The translations under genes were made by a program, and so were the position numbers. This document shows, piece by piece, positions 8,550-16,385 of a stretch of DNA of 64,000 bases. Numbering within the stretch: position 1 is the first letter of the stretch; the number at the start of each line of letters is the position of its first letter. Source of the stretch: JAKFEW01 sp036675505 (lineage in GTDB: Bacteria > Cyanobacteriota > Sericytochromatia > S15B-MN24 > JAQBPE01); NCBI GenBank assembly GCA_036675505.1, contig JAKFEW010000092.1, positions 42,567 to 106,566 on the forward strand, read 5' to 3'. Under the pieces are notes generated by a model. That model was not told where the DNA came from, made no database searches, and saw only the letters and a program-made list of their open reading frames with translations.

Positions 8550-8809
8550 AGGCTGTGATCCTCGGGGTCGGGGGTGTAGGGCGGGGGACGGGGCTTCCCC
8601 CACCAGAAGTAACAAAATGCGAAGCGCGCCGAAATGGCCGCCAGGCCGCTGGAGAACCCCGGATGCCGCGCGGGATGACCGCAGCCCGCCGGCGGTGAAG
8701 AATCGTGAACGCCCGCCCGGCCGCCGGCCCGCGGCGCGCCGCCGGTGCGCCCACCCGCGAGCCGGGGTATGAGGAGGTGTCCCCGCCCCTCGGAGCCGTC
8801 GAAACGCCC

Positions 8810-9625
8810 ATGCGTCCCGGGTTGCTGGCCACTATGACGGCCGCTTTCCTCGCCTTTTCCGCCCTGCCCGCCGCCGCCTCCCCGGTGTACGTGACGCTGC
8901 GGACCGCCTATGGCCCGGTCGAGCCGGGCATCCCCGTGGTGGCCTTCTCCTACGACGTGGAGCGGGTCTACCCGGAAATCGAGCGGCGCTTCGAGCAGTG
9001 GAAGCCGATGCCCCCGTTGCCGAACACGAACTACCGGCCGATCCCGGTGCTGCGCGCGTGGGGCGTCTACTACCTGGTCCACGCGGCCCAGCTCGAGCAC
9101 TTCCGCGAGGACTTCTCGCGCGCCCACCGCGACGACCCGCCGATGCTGCGCGACATCATGCCGCGCTTCGACGCCGTCTACAAGAAGTACGGCGAACGCG
9201 CCACGGACATCCAGGAATCCTTTCTCCAGCCCGAAGACGAGCGCCAGCTCTGGTGCCAGAAGGTCACGCGCGACCTCAACCTCGTGATCAACGAGTTCAA
9301 CGCGCGCTTCGGCGCCGGCGAGGCCGCGATGGAAGCCTACCGCACGAAGTACGCGGGCTGGCTGGGCAAGCGCAACGAGGCCCTGCGCTTCGCCGTCATC
9401 CGCGCGGGCGGCAACCAGAACCTGAACTTCGTCGAGAGCGTGACCACGGGCGATGGCATCGCCGGCTTCGATTTGCCGCCCGGTACCTGGTTCGTGGCCG
9501 CGCAGACCGCCACGTGGAGCTGGTACCGCCCGATGCGCGTCACGAATTGGGGCGGCAAGGTGACGCTGACCGGCGCGGACGCCTCGCGCCGGCGCATGCC
9601 GCTCGCCGACTGGGTCGGCAACTAG
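8810..9625 (+). CDS. Exported protein of unknown function
   Basis: A 271-residue predicted secreted protein. The ATG at 8810 gives a signal peptide (hydrophobic MTAAFLAFSAL, then PAAAS as a likely cleavage site near residue 25). The mature part has an N-terminal beta-rich segment, a long helical middle with many charged residues (FREDFSRAHRDD, RFDAVYKKYGERATDIQ), and a C-terminal beta segment (FDLPPGTWFVAAQTATW) like a carboxypeptidase-regulatory or transthyretin-like fold. No ribosome site lies at ideal distance. A GTG at 8777 would extend it by 11 residues. Function is not recognisable. Confidence 0.7.
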   Translation: MRPGLLATMTAAFLAFSALPAAASPVYVTLRTAYGPVEPGIPVVAFSYDVERVYPEIERRFEQWKPMPPLPNTNYRPIPVLRAWGVYYLVHAAQLEHFREDFSRAHRDDPPMLRDIMPRFDAVYKKYGERATDIQESFLQPEDERQLWCQKVTRDLNLVINEFNARFGAGEAAMEAYRTKYAGWLGKRNEALRFAVIRAGGNQNLNFVESVTTGDGIAGFDLPPGTWFVAAQTATWSWYRPMRVTNWGGKVTLTGADASRRRMPLADWVGN

Positions 9626-9746
9626 CGAGCGACCGGGAGTCGCGTCAAATAACCTTGACGCCCGGTACACATACGCGTCACGTGGGTTCACGGGCGCGTC
9701 ACACCGGCCGCCTATCCTTGGAATGTCCCTGCTGGAGGATGTTCCG

Positions 9747-9938
9747 ATGACCGACGACTTCTCGATTCCCGACTTCGAGCCCCTCGTGCCGGCCTGGGCG
9801 CCGGTCAGCGATTGGTCCCGCGTCCCGCCTTCGACCCGCCGCCCGATGCCACCGGCGCCGCGCCTAGGGGCGAAGAAGAAGCCCGCGGAGCGCAAGGGCC
9901 TGCGCTTCTACCAGCAGGTCACGCGCGGCCTGGTCTGA
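9747..9938 (+). CDS. Small protein of 63 residues
   Basis: An unrecognised small protein. The case for a real gene is a GGAGGA at 9734-9739, seven bases before the ATG, and a composition that changes from acidic and aromatic (TDDFSIPDFEPLVPAW) to basic and proline-rich (RRPMPPAPRLGAKKKPAERK). It has no membrane segment. It stands alone between an exported protein and the convergent hybrid kinase. A strong hairpin follows 57 bases after the stop. Confidence 0.5.
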   Translation: MTDDFSIPDFEPLVPAWAPVSDWSRVPPSTRRPMPPAPRLGAKKKPAERKGLRFYQQVTRGLV

Positions 9939-9994
9939 GCCGGCCGCCCGACCGCCCGAATAGTTTTCCGCCCCCTTCCCCTGTCCTTCCTCTC

Positions 9995-10028
9995 GCGAAC
10001 CGCCCCCCTGCCCAGGGGGGCGGTTCGC
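9995..10028. terminator. Perfect 16-bp inverted repeat, probable bidirectional terminator
   Basis: Arms 9995-10010 and 10013-10028 are exact complements separated by two bases, so the RNA hairpin would have a very stable G+C stem and a small loop. It lies between the stop of the 63-residue gene and the stop of the convergent hybrid kinase gene. There is no T-tract on either side, so it may work as a transcript-end protector rather than as an intrinsic terminator. Confidence 0.55.
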
Positions 10029-10045
10029 CCATGGGAGAGGGGAGG

Positions 10046-10165
10046 CCAGATAATTGGTCTTATCTGGCCAAAGCCGCGAGACCCCCCGGTAGCGTCACGC
10101 TTTCCGGCGACGGCCGCCAGGTGATCCAGATAATACGCAGCATGGGCCTGGTCCGGCGAGATAAC
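10046..10165. repeat. CCAGATAA-motif element, copy A
   Basis: CCAGATAATT at 10046-10055 forms a perfect palindrome with TTATCTGG at 10060-10067; including flanking G/C the arms are 10 bases. Further copies are CCAGATAAT at 10126-10134 and a divergent CGAGATAAC at 10157-10165. The same arrangement, starting with the same GAGGCCAGATAATT, recurs at 23819-23984. It could be a protein-binding cluster or a structured RNA. Confidence 0.5.
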
Positions 10166-10240
10166 GGGGCCCGCGCAGATGGGCCCTTTCGCCCGGTGGG
10201 CCGGGCGCCGGGACGGGGGCATCGCGAATGACCATAACGG

Positions 10241-13200
10241 TCAGTCGGCCTGGACGGGTGTCTCACGCGGCAGCTCGAACCAGAACGTGCTGCCACGGCC
10301 CTGCTCGCTCTCGACGCCGATGATCCCCCCATGGGCCTCGACGAGCGCCTTCACGATCGAGAGCCCGATCCCCGTCCCGCCTTTGCGCACGCCGGCCTCG
10401 AGCTGGCTGAACCGCCGGAACAGCTTGGGGATGTCCTCGGCGGCGATGCCGGCGCCGGAATCGGTCACCTCGCAGCGCAGCCGATCGCCCGCCATGGTCG
10501 CCCGCACGCGGATCCGCCCGCCCGCCGGCGTGAACTTCACGGCGTTGCCGATCAGGTTGGTCAGCACCTGGCCGAGGCGCGCGGGGTCCCACCGGCCCTC
10601 GATCGGCCTCGCCAAGTCGGACTCGAGCGTGATGCGCTCGGCCTGTAGCTGCGGCACGAAGCTCGCCACGATCTCCTCGACCTTGGCGGCGACGTCCATC
10701 GGCTCGGGGCGCAGCGTGAAGGTGCCCGCCTCCAGCCGCGCGATGTCGAGCAGGTCTTCGAGCATGTTGCCGAGGCGCGTGGCGGCGTGGAGGATCTGCG
10801 CCGTGAAGTTCGCCTGATCGGCGCTGAGCGGCCCACCGAGCCCGTCTTCCAGGAACTCCGCGTAGCCCATGATCGCCGTGACCGGCGCGCGCAGGTCGTG
10901 GCTCACGGCGTTGATGAAGGCGTCCTTGGCCGTGTCCAGCTCGCGCGCGGCCGTGAGCTCCGCGCGGGTCGCCGCCTCGCGCGCCTCGACCCGCGCACGT
11001 TCAGCCTCGGCCTCGTAGATGCGCGCGTTCTCGAGCGAGATGGCGGCCTGGGCGGCGAGCAGCTCGAGCACGGTGAGCTTCTCGGCCGAAAACGCGCCGG
11101 GCGTCAGGTTGTTCTCGAGGTAGAGCAGGCCGGCGAGCTGGCCCTGGCGAACCATCGGCAGGCACAGGACCGCGCGCGGCCGGTGGCTCGCGAAGTAGGG
11201 ATCCCCTGCGAAGCGGCCTTCGGCCGCCGGGTCGTCGACCGCGACCGGCTGGCGCGTGCGGCGTGCGACGTCGATGATCGCCTGCGGCACCGCGGCCGGG
11301 CCCGGCTGGAGGCGGACGGCGATCGCGGGGCCCGCGTCGGCCTCGGCGATGAGGACGAGCGACTCGCCTCGGGCCCGGAAGAGCCAGCCGCGCTCGGCGC
11401 CGGCCTGCTCCAGCATGATCGTCATGAGCGCCTCGGCCAGCCGATCGAGCACGATCTCGCCGGCCAGTACGTGGGACGCCTTGACGACCGCCAGCACGTC
11501 CAGGTGGTCGGCGGGCAGGCTCACGGTCGTGCGGTGGTCGGCCCCGCCCGGTTCCCGCTCGGAAGGCGCGCCGAGCCGGGCGACCAGCGCATGCGCGCCC
11601 CAGCGCTCCGCCGCGCGGCGGGCGGCCGCCTGGCCGGCCGCCGCGGGCAGCGCGAGCCCGAGCGACCGGTAATGCCGCGACGCGAGCAGGTGGCCGACCA
11701 GCTCCAGCTGGAGATCGTGCTGGCCGCGCGCCGCGGCGATCGCCCGCTCGAACCCGCGCATCGCGTCCACGTCCCGGCCTTCGTGCCGCGCGAGCTCCGC
11801 GGCGACGAGGTCGTGGCGCGCCGCGAAGTTGGCCGGGCAGTTGCCGGCCCAGGAACCCAGGCGCGCCGCGATCTCGCCCAGCTCGGCGAGGCGCGCGGCG
11901 CGGTCGGCCCCCCCCGGCGCATCAAGGCTGCGTGCCAGCGCGAGCGCCCGATAGACGTGATAGATGATCAGCGGCTTCTGGGCGGCCACGGCCCATAGCA
12001 AGGGCTTCGCGGCTTCCGCGGCGGCCAGTGCGCCATCGACGTCGTCGAGCAGGAAGCGGGCCTCGAGGCGCAGGATCTGGTCCAGCGCGTGCGTGAACGG
12101 CAGCGTGAGGGCAGGCGGCCCCGCGAAGTCCGACGGCTCGCCGGTCAGGGTCGCCAAGTAGTGCCGCAGCGTGTCGACGACCGGCGCCATCGCCGCGAAG
12201 CCGATCCGCCGGCCTTCCTCGGCCAACCGAACGGCCTGGCGCTGCACGTCGGCGAGCGGCGCCCCGGTGAGCAGGAGGACGAACGCCTGTTGCGACGCGA
12301 TGTAGCACCGGTACGCGGCGTCGCCGGCCTCCAGCGCGGCCGCCCGGGCCCGCAAGAGCAGCGCGAAGTCCTCCTCGAACGGCCGCACCCAGAACGAGAC
12401 GAACGAGGCCGCGATGCTGAAGACCTTGCCCTGGTAGGCGTCGGCGCCGCGCTGTTCGGCCAGCGCGATCGCGAGGCGCGCGAACCGATCGCCTTCCAGG
12501 TAGCGCCCCTGGTGGACGCCGAGCGCCATCCCCAAGAGCACCAGGCCGACGCCCGACGGTCCGCCGAGGCCATGTTCCAGGCTTAGCCGGGCGATCCGCA
12601 CGCCGATGAGGTCGTGCATGGCGGGATGGGTGAAGTAGGCGACCGGCAGCGCGGCCGCGAGCAGCGCCATCGTCATCTCGATCGCGGGGTCGCAGACCGG
12701 CGGCAGGGCGAGCACGGCCAGGTCGCTCCGCTCGCCGAGCGCCGCCAGCGCCCGCCTGATCTCGGCCGCCACGTGGCCCTCGTCGGGCTTCGCGGGCAAA
12801 GGGTGGCCCAACGTCGCGAGGCCCAGATGGACCGCTTCGAGGGCACCCGCCAGATCGCCTGAGCGGATGCGCAGCTCGATCGCGATCAGCTCGGCCGCCG
12901 CCCGGTCGAGCCGTTCGGTCGCCCGGCCGCGCACCTCATCGAGGGTGCGCTCGGCGTCGTCGAAGCGCCCGAGCAGGGCGTCGACCTCGGCGAGCTCGAG
13001 GCGCAGCGCGGTCGTCGCGGCGGGTTGGGTCGCCCAGGCGTCGGGCTTCAGGAAGTCCAGGCCGGCGACCAGGTAGCCGCGCGCGGCGTCGAAGGCCGCC
13101 GCGTTCTTGGCGCGGCGGCCCGCGCGCAGGTTCACCGACGCCGCGCGCTCGCGCTCGTCCGGGTCGTCGATCAGCGCCGCGCCCGTGTTCATACGCCGCG

Positions 13201-15130
13201 CCGCCTCGAACAGGCGAAGCTCGAGCGTGGCGTCGTCACGCGCGAGGAGGCTGCGGCCCAGCACCAGGTTCGCCTCGGTGCAACGCGCGGCCGAGACCAG
13301 CTCGACGGCCGCCTCGCGGATGCGGTCATGGGTGAAGGTGATCGAGGTGCCCACGTGCACGACCAGGCCCCGCTGGCTCGCGGCCTCCAGCGCCAGCGAG
13401 GTGGCCTGGTCGTCGCAGCCCGCCACCGTCGCGAGCTCCGTCAAGGTCGCCTCATGGCCGAGGCAGGCCGCCAGCCCGAGCGCCTCGCGATCCGGCTGGG
13501 CGAGCTGCCGGAGCTGGCCGATCAGCATCTCCGCGACGTTGTCGGCGATCGCCCGCCGCCGGATCCGCGCCAGGTCCCAGCGCCAAGCGCCCTCGGTCGG
13601 CTCGAACCGGATCAAGCCCTCGTCGTGGAGATCGCCAATCAACCGCCGCGCGAAGAACGGGTTGCCGGCAGTCTTCTCGTGCACGAGCGCCGCGAGCGCC
13701 GCGACCTCGGGGCCCTCGGCGCGAAACGCGTCGCCGAGCAGGCCGGCCAGATCGGCCACCGCGATCGGGCCGAGCGTGAGCGTCCGCACCACCACGGCGG
13801 CCTCACGGACCCGCTCCATCTCCTGCCAGAGCGGATCGTCGGGGCCCATCTCCGAGCTGCGGTAGGCCCCGATGATGAGCACATGCCGCAGCTCGGGGTC
13901 GATGAGCAGGTCGGCGATCAACACATGATCCGCCGGGTCGCTCCACTGGAGGTCGTCGAAGAAGAGCACCAGCGGCCGATCGGGCTGCGCGATCGCGCCC
14001 AGGAACCGCCGAATCGTCAACGCGAAGCGGTGGCGGGCGTCGGCCGGCGGCAACGGCGGCACGGCCGGCTGCTGGCCGATCAGGGCCGTGAGCTCGGGCA
14101 CGAGATCGGTCACCAGCCGGGCCGTCTCGGGCAGCGCCGCGAGCACGGCGGCCCGCCAGCTGGCGACCCGTGCCTCGGGCTCGGCCAGGATCTGTGCCGT
14201 GAGCTCGCGCAGCGCCTGGGTGATCGCCGCGAAGGGCACGTCGCGGACCGGGCCCGCGAACTTGCCCGCGGCGAGGTGTCCGTGGCGCTGGGCGATCGGC
14301 AGCCGCAGCTCCTCCACCAGCGACGATTTGCCCACGCCGGCCACGCCGCCGAGCAGCAGGCCGCGCGTCCGGCCATCGTCCACGACCGCATCGAAGGCGG
14401 CGAGCAGGTCCGCCTGCTCGTGGGCGCGGCCGTATAGCCGGCGCGGCAACGCGAAGCGCTCGGGCACGTCGTGCAAGCCGAGCGGGAACGCCGCGATCAT
14501 GCCGTGGGTTTCGAGCAGCTGGAGGCAGCGCGCGAGGTCGGCGGCGACGCCGGCCGCGGCCTGGTAGCGGTCTTCCGGCGCCTTGGCGAGCAGCTTGAGC
14601 ACGAGGTCCGAGAGCGGCGCCGCCAGGCCCGCGACGAGCCTGGCCGGCGGCTCCGGCCGGCGCGCGAGGTGGCAGTGGATCAGCGCCGCGGCATCCTCGC
14701 CGACGCAGGGCAGGGCGCCGGTCAGCATCTCGTAGAAAATCACCCCGAGCGCGTAGAGATCCGCGCGGTGGTCGACCGGGCGGTTGAGGCGGCCGGTCTG
14801 TTCGGGCGCCATGGAGGTCAGCGTGCCCTCGATCCGCCCCGCGGTGCGCACCGCCGCCGGCTCCAGCGCCGCGCGGATCGCGAGCCCGTAGCCGGTCAGG
14901 CGCACCGCGTGCGAAGCCGGGTCGACGAGGACGTTGACCGGCTTCAAATCGCGGTGGATCAGCCCGCTGCGGTGCATCCGGGCGACGGCCCAGGCGAGCG
15001 GGATCGCGACGGCGAGGAAGCGGTCCGGCGCCAGCGGGGCGCCGAGCGCCTCGCTGAGCGGGCGCCCGGGGAAGCTTTCGAGGCCGGCGTCGGGATCGGA
15101 GCCGGCATCCGGCGGTAGGGAGCCCGTCAT
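10241..15130 (-). CDS. Hybrid pseudokinase-ATPase-GAF-histidine kinase
   Basis: A giant cytoplasmic signalling protein of 1629 residues. Domains in order: (1) Ser/Thr kinase C-lobe, residues 20-215, with HRDLKPVN at 59-66 and the APEQTGRLNR activation segment; (2) a STAND/AAA-type ATPase, Walker A GVAGVGKSS near 264 and Walker B LFFDDLQWSD near 392; (3) a long helical TPR-like region (about 600-1150); (4) a GAF sensor domain (about 1200-1350); (5) a histidine kinase, with phospho-acceptor His in SHDLRAP near 1411, N-box NLIGNAVKF and G-boxes DSGAGI and GGTGIGLS. The layout is common in cyanobacteria and myxobacteria. The kinase N-lobe is absent and DFG is replaced by GYG, so domain 1 is probably a pseudokinase. 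ATG at 15130 is used; TAAAAT six bases upstream suggests a leaderless start. GTG at 15136 is possible. Confidence 0.93.
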   Translation of the reverse strand: MTGSLPPDAGSDPDAGLESFPGRPLSEALGAPLAPDRFLAVAIPLAWAVARMHRSGLIHRDLKPVNVLVDPASHAVRLTGYGLAIRAALEPAAVRTAGRIEGTLTSMAPEQTGRLNRPVDHRADLYALGVIFYEMLTGALPCVGEDAAALIHCHLARRPEPPARLVAGLAAPLSDLVLKLLAKAPEDRYQAAAGVAADLARCLQLLETHGMIAAFPLGLHDVPERFALPRRLYGRAHEQADLLAAFDAVVDDGRTRGLLLGGVAGVGKSSLVEELRLPIAQRHGHLAAGKFAGPVRDVPFAAITQALRELTAQILAEPEARVASWRAAVLAALPETARLVTDLVPELTALIGQQPAVPPLPPADARHRFALTIRRFLGAIAQPDRPLVLFFDDLQWSDPADHVLIADLLIDPELRHVLIIGAYRSSEMGPDDPLWQEMERVREAAVVVRTLTLGPIAVADLAGLLGDAFRAEGPEVAALAALVHEKTAGNPFFARRLIGDLHDEGLIRFEPTEGAWRWDLARIRRRAIADNVAEMLIGQLRQLAQPDREALGLAACLGHEATLTELATVAGCDDQATSLALEAASQRGLVVHVGTSITFTHDRIREAAVELVSAARCTEANLVLGRSLLARDDATLELRLFEAARRMNTGAALIDDPDERERAASVNLRAGRRAKNAAAFDAARGYLVAGLDFLKPDAWATQPAATTALRLELAEVDALLGRFDDAERTLDEVRGRATERLDRAAAELIAIELRIRSGDLAGALEAVHLGLATLGHPLPAKPDEGHVAAEIRRALAALGERSDLAVLALPPVCDPAIEMTMALLAAALPVAYFTHPAMHDLIGVRIARLSLEHGLGGPSGVGLVLLGMALGVHQGRYLEGDRFARLAIALAEQRGADAYQGKVFSIAASFVSFWVRPFEEDFALLLRARAAALEAGDAAYRCYIASQQAFVLLLTGAPLADVQRQAVRLAEEGRRIGFAAMAPVVDTLRHYLATLTGEPSDFAGPPALTLPFTHALDQILRLEARFLLDDVDGALAAAEAAKPLLWAVAAQKPLIIYHVYRALALARSLDAPGGADRAARLAELGEIAARLGSWAGNCPANFAARHDLVAAELARHEGRDVDAMRGFERAIAAARGQHDLQLELVGHLLASRHYRSLGLALPAAAGQAAARRAAERWGAHALVARLGAPSEREPGGADHRTTVSLPADHLDVLAVVKASHVLAGEIVLDRLAEALMTIMLEQAGAERGWLFRARGESLVLIAEADAGPAIAVRLQPGPAAVPQAIIDVARRTRQPVAVDDPAAEGRFAGDPYFASHRPRAVLCLPMVRQGQLAGLLYLENNLTPGAFSAEKLTVLELLAAQAAISLENARIYEAEAERARVEAREAATRAELTAARELDTAKDAFINAVSHDLRAPVTAIMGYAEFLEDGLGGPLSADQANFTAQILHAATRLGNMLEDLLDIARLEAGTFTLRPEPMDVAAKVEEIVASFVPQLQAERITLESDLARPIEGRWDPARLGQVLTNLIGNAVKFTPAGGRIRVRATMAGDRLRCEVTDSGAGIAAEDIPKLFRRFSQLEAGVRKGGTGIGLSIVKALVEAHGGIIGVESEQGRGSTFWFELPRETPVQAD

Positions 15131-15136
15131 CGCCAC

Positions 15137-15142
15137 ATTTTA
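15137..15142 (-). promoter_or_regulatory. -10 element of the hybrid kinase gene
   Basis: TAAAAT on the minus strand, six bases (GTGGCG) before the ATG at 15130, the same spacing as at glcD. A TTGACC at 15167-15172 is 24 bases further upstream, too far for a standard -35. Confidence 0.4.
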
Positions 15143-15274
15143 CGCCATGGCACGGGACCGTTGCGAGGTCAACCTGGCCGTCTCGTGGGTCAGGCCCCGA
15201 TCGACACCAGGTGGGCCATCTTCTCCTGCCAGCAGGCATTGCCGGAAGTTTGGTTGAAGAGCCGGCGGACGATC

Positions 15275-16273
15275 TCAGCCCAGGCCCGCGCCGCGCACGG
15301 CCGCGTAGGCCATCACCGCCAGGCCCAGGAAGCCGAGGAGGCCCGCGGCGATCGCCCGCCAGCCCGAGCGCTTGAGCATCGCCCAGTCCGTGTTCAGGCC
15401 CATCGCGGCCATCGCCACCGCCATGAGGAAGATGCTTCCCTGGGTCAGGGCGCCCTGCGCGGCCGCCGGCAGCCAGCCCAGGCTGTTCACGCCGCCCACC
15501 GCCAGGAAGCCGATCACGAACCACGGGATCGGCGGCTCCTTCCAGGAATACCGCACGTGCCCGCCTTCGCCAGCCGTCGCGCGGCGGTGGGCCCAGCCGA
15601 CCACCAGCAACGCCGGCGCGAGCAGCACCACGCGGGTCAGCTTGACCATGGTCGCCATGTCGCCGCTCTCGGGCCCCCAGGTGAAGGCGGCCGCGACCAC
15701 CTGCGCCACCTCGTGCAGCGTCGAGCCCGTGAGCACGCCGAGCGCCCGCGGCGAGAGGCCCAGGAAGGGGCCGACCAGCACGTAGGCGAACACGCCGAGC
15801 GTGCCGATCAGCCCCATGAGCGCCACGCCCAGCGTGGTGTCCTCCTCCTTGGCCTTGATGACCGTGCCGGCCGCGACCACCGCGCTCGCGCCGCAGATGC
15901 CCGTGCCCACCGCCATCAGGATGCTGAGGTCGCGTGGCAGCCCCATCTTCATGGCCAGCCAGGCCAGGCCGGCGATGCCCACCACCACGACCGCGAGATC
16001 GAGCGCCAGCACGCCGGGGCCGGCGGTGGCGACGAGGCCGTAGTTCAGGCGCGCGCCCATGAGCACGATGCCGAGGCGCAGCAACGTCTTGGCCGCGAAC
16101 TTGATGCCGGGCCCCGACCCCGCGGGCACGCCGAGCGTGGCCCGCCAGGCCATGCCGACCAGCAGCGCGACGCACAGCGTGCCGATCACCTTGAGCACGG
16201 GCAGCGTCGCGAGCGCGTAGCCGGCGCCGGCGAGGGCGACGGCGAGCAAGACGCCCTTCGCGAAAGGGAACAA
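15275..16273 (-). CDS. YeiH/UPF0324 family membrane transporter
   Basis: A 332-residue integral membrane protein of the UPF0324 (YeiH) family, often annotated as putative sulfate exporter. About ten hydrophobic segments are visible. Family motifs include KTLLRLGIVLMGARLNYG, the loop GTGICGASAVVAAGTVIKA, and TLHEVAQVVAAAF in the second half. The start is the TTG at 16273: it has GGAGG six bases upstream and gives the usual N-terminus directly before the first membrane segment. The substrate is not established for the family as a whole. It is divergent from the first NHL lipoprotein, 112 bases apart. Confidence 0.88.
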   Translation of the reverse strand: MFPFAKGVLLAVALAGAGYALATLPVLKVIGTLCVALLVGMAWRATLGVPAGSGPGIKFAAKTLLRLGIVLMGARLNYGLVATAGPGVLALDLAVVVVGIAGLAWLAMKMGLPRDLSILMAVGTGICGASAVVAAGTVIKAKEEDTTLGVALMGLIGTLGVFAYVLVGPFLGLSPRALGVLTGSTLHEVAQVVAAAFTWGPESGDMATMVKLTRVVLLAPALLVVGWAHRRATAGEGGHVRYSWKEPPIPWFVIGFLAVGGVNSLGWLPAAAQGALTQGSIFLMAVAMAAMGLNTDWAMLKRSGWRAIAAGLLGFLGLAVMAYAAVRGAGLG

Positions 16274-16385
16274 CGGGGACCTCCAGGTGGCGAGCGGCGG
16301 ATGGCCCCCATGTTTACCACGTCGTCCAGCGAGCGTGCGTCGGGCGCGACGAACGGGGGTACATGAAGGGATGCGGAGGTGGGAC

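Larger units (their letters stand above)
9939..10240. other. 302-bp intergenic region between convergent genes
   Basis: No supported gene. It holds a perfect 16-bp hairpin (9995-10028) and a cluster of CCAGATAA-type motifs (10046-10165), both listed separately. Minus-strand reading frames exist here but lack a ribosome site. Confidence 0.7.

Noticed and set aside
8560..8640. G/C-rich inverted words upstream of the receiver gene, possible repeat
   Set aside because: No second copy found in the window and only short imperfect arms; nothing else supports a feature.
13025..14437. Long plus-strand open frame of 470 codons
   Set aside because: It is antisense to the hybrid kinase, very rich in Arg/Gly/Ala, and has no domain or ribosome site. 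High G+C makes such shadow frames common here.
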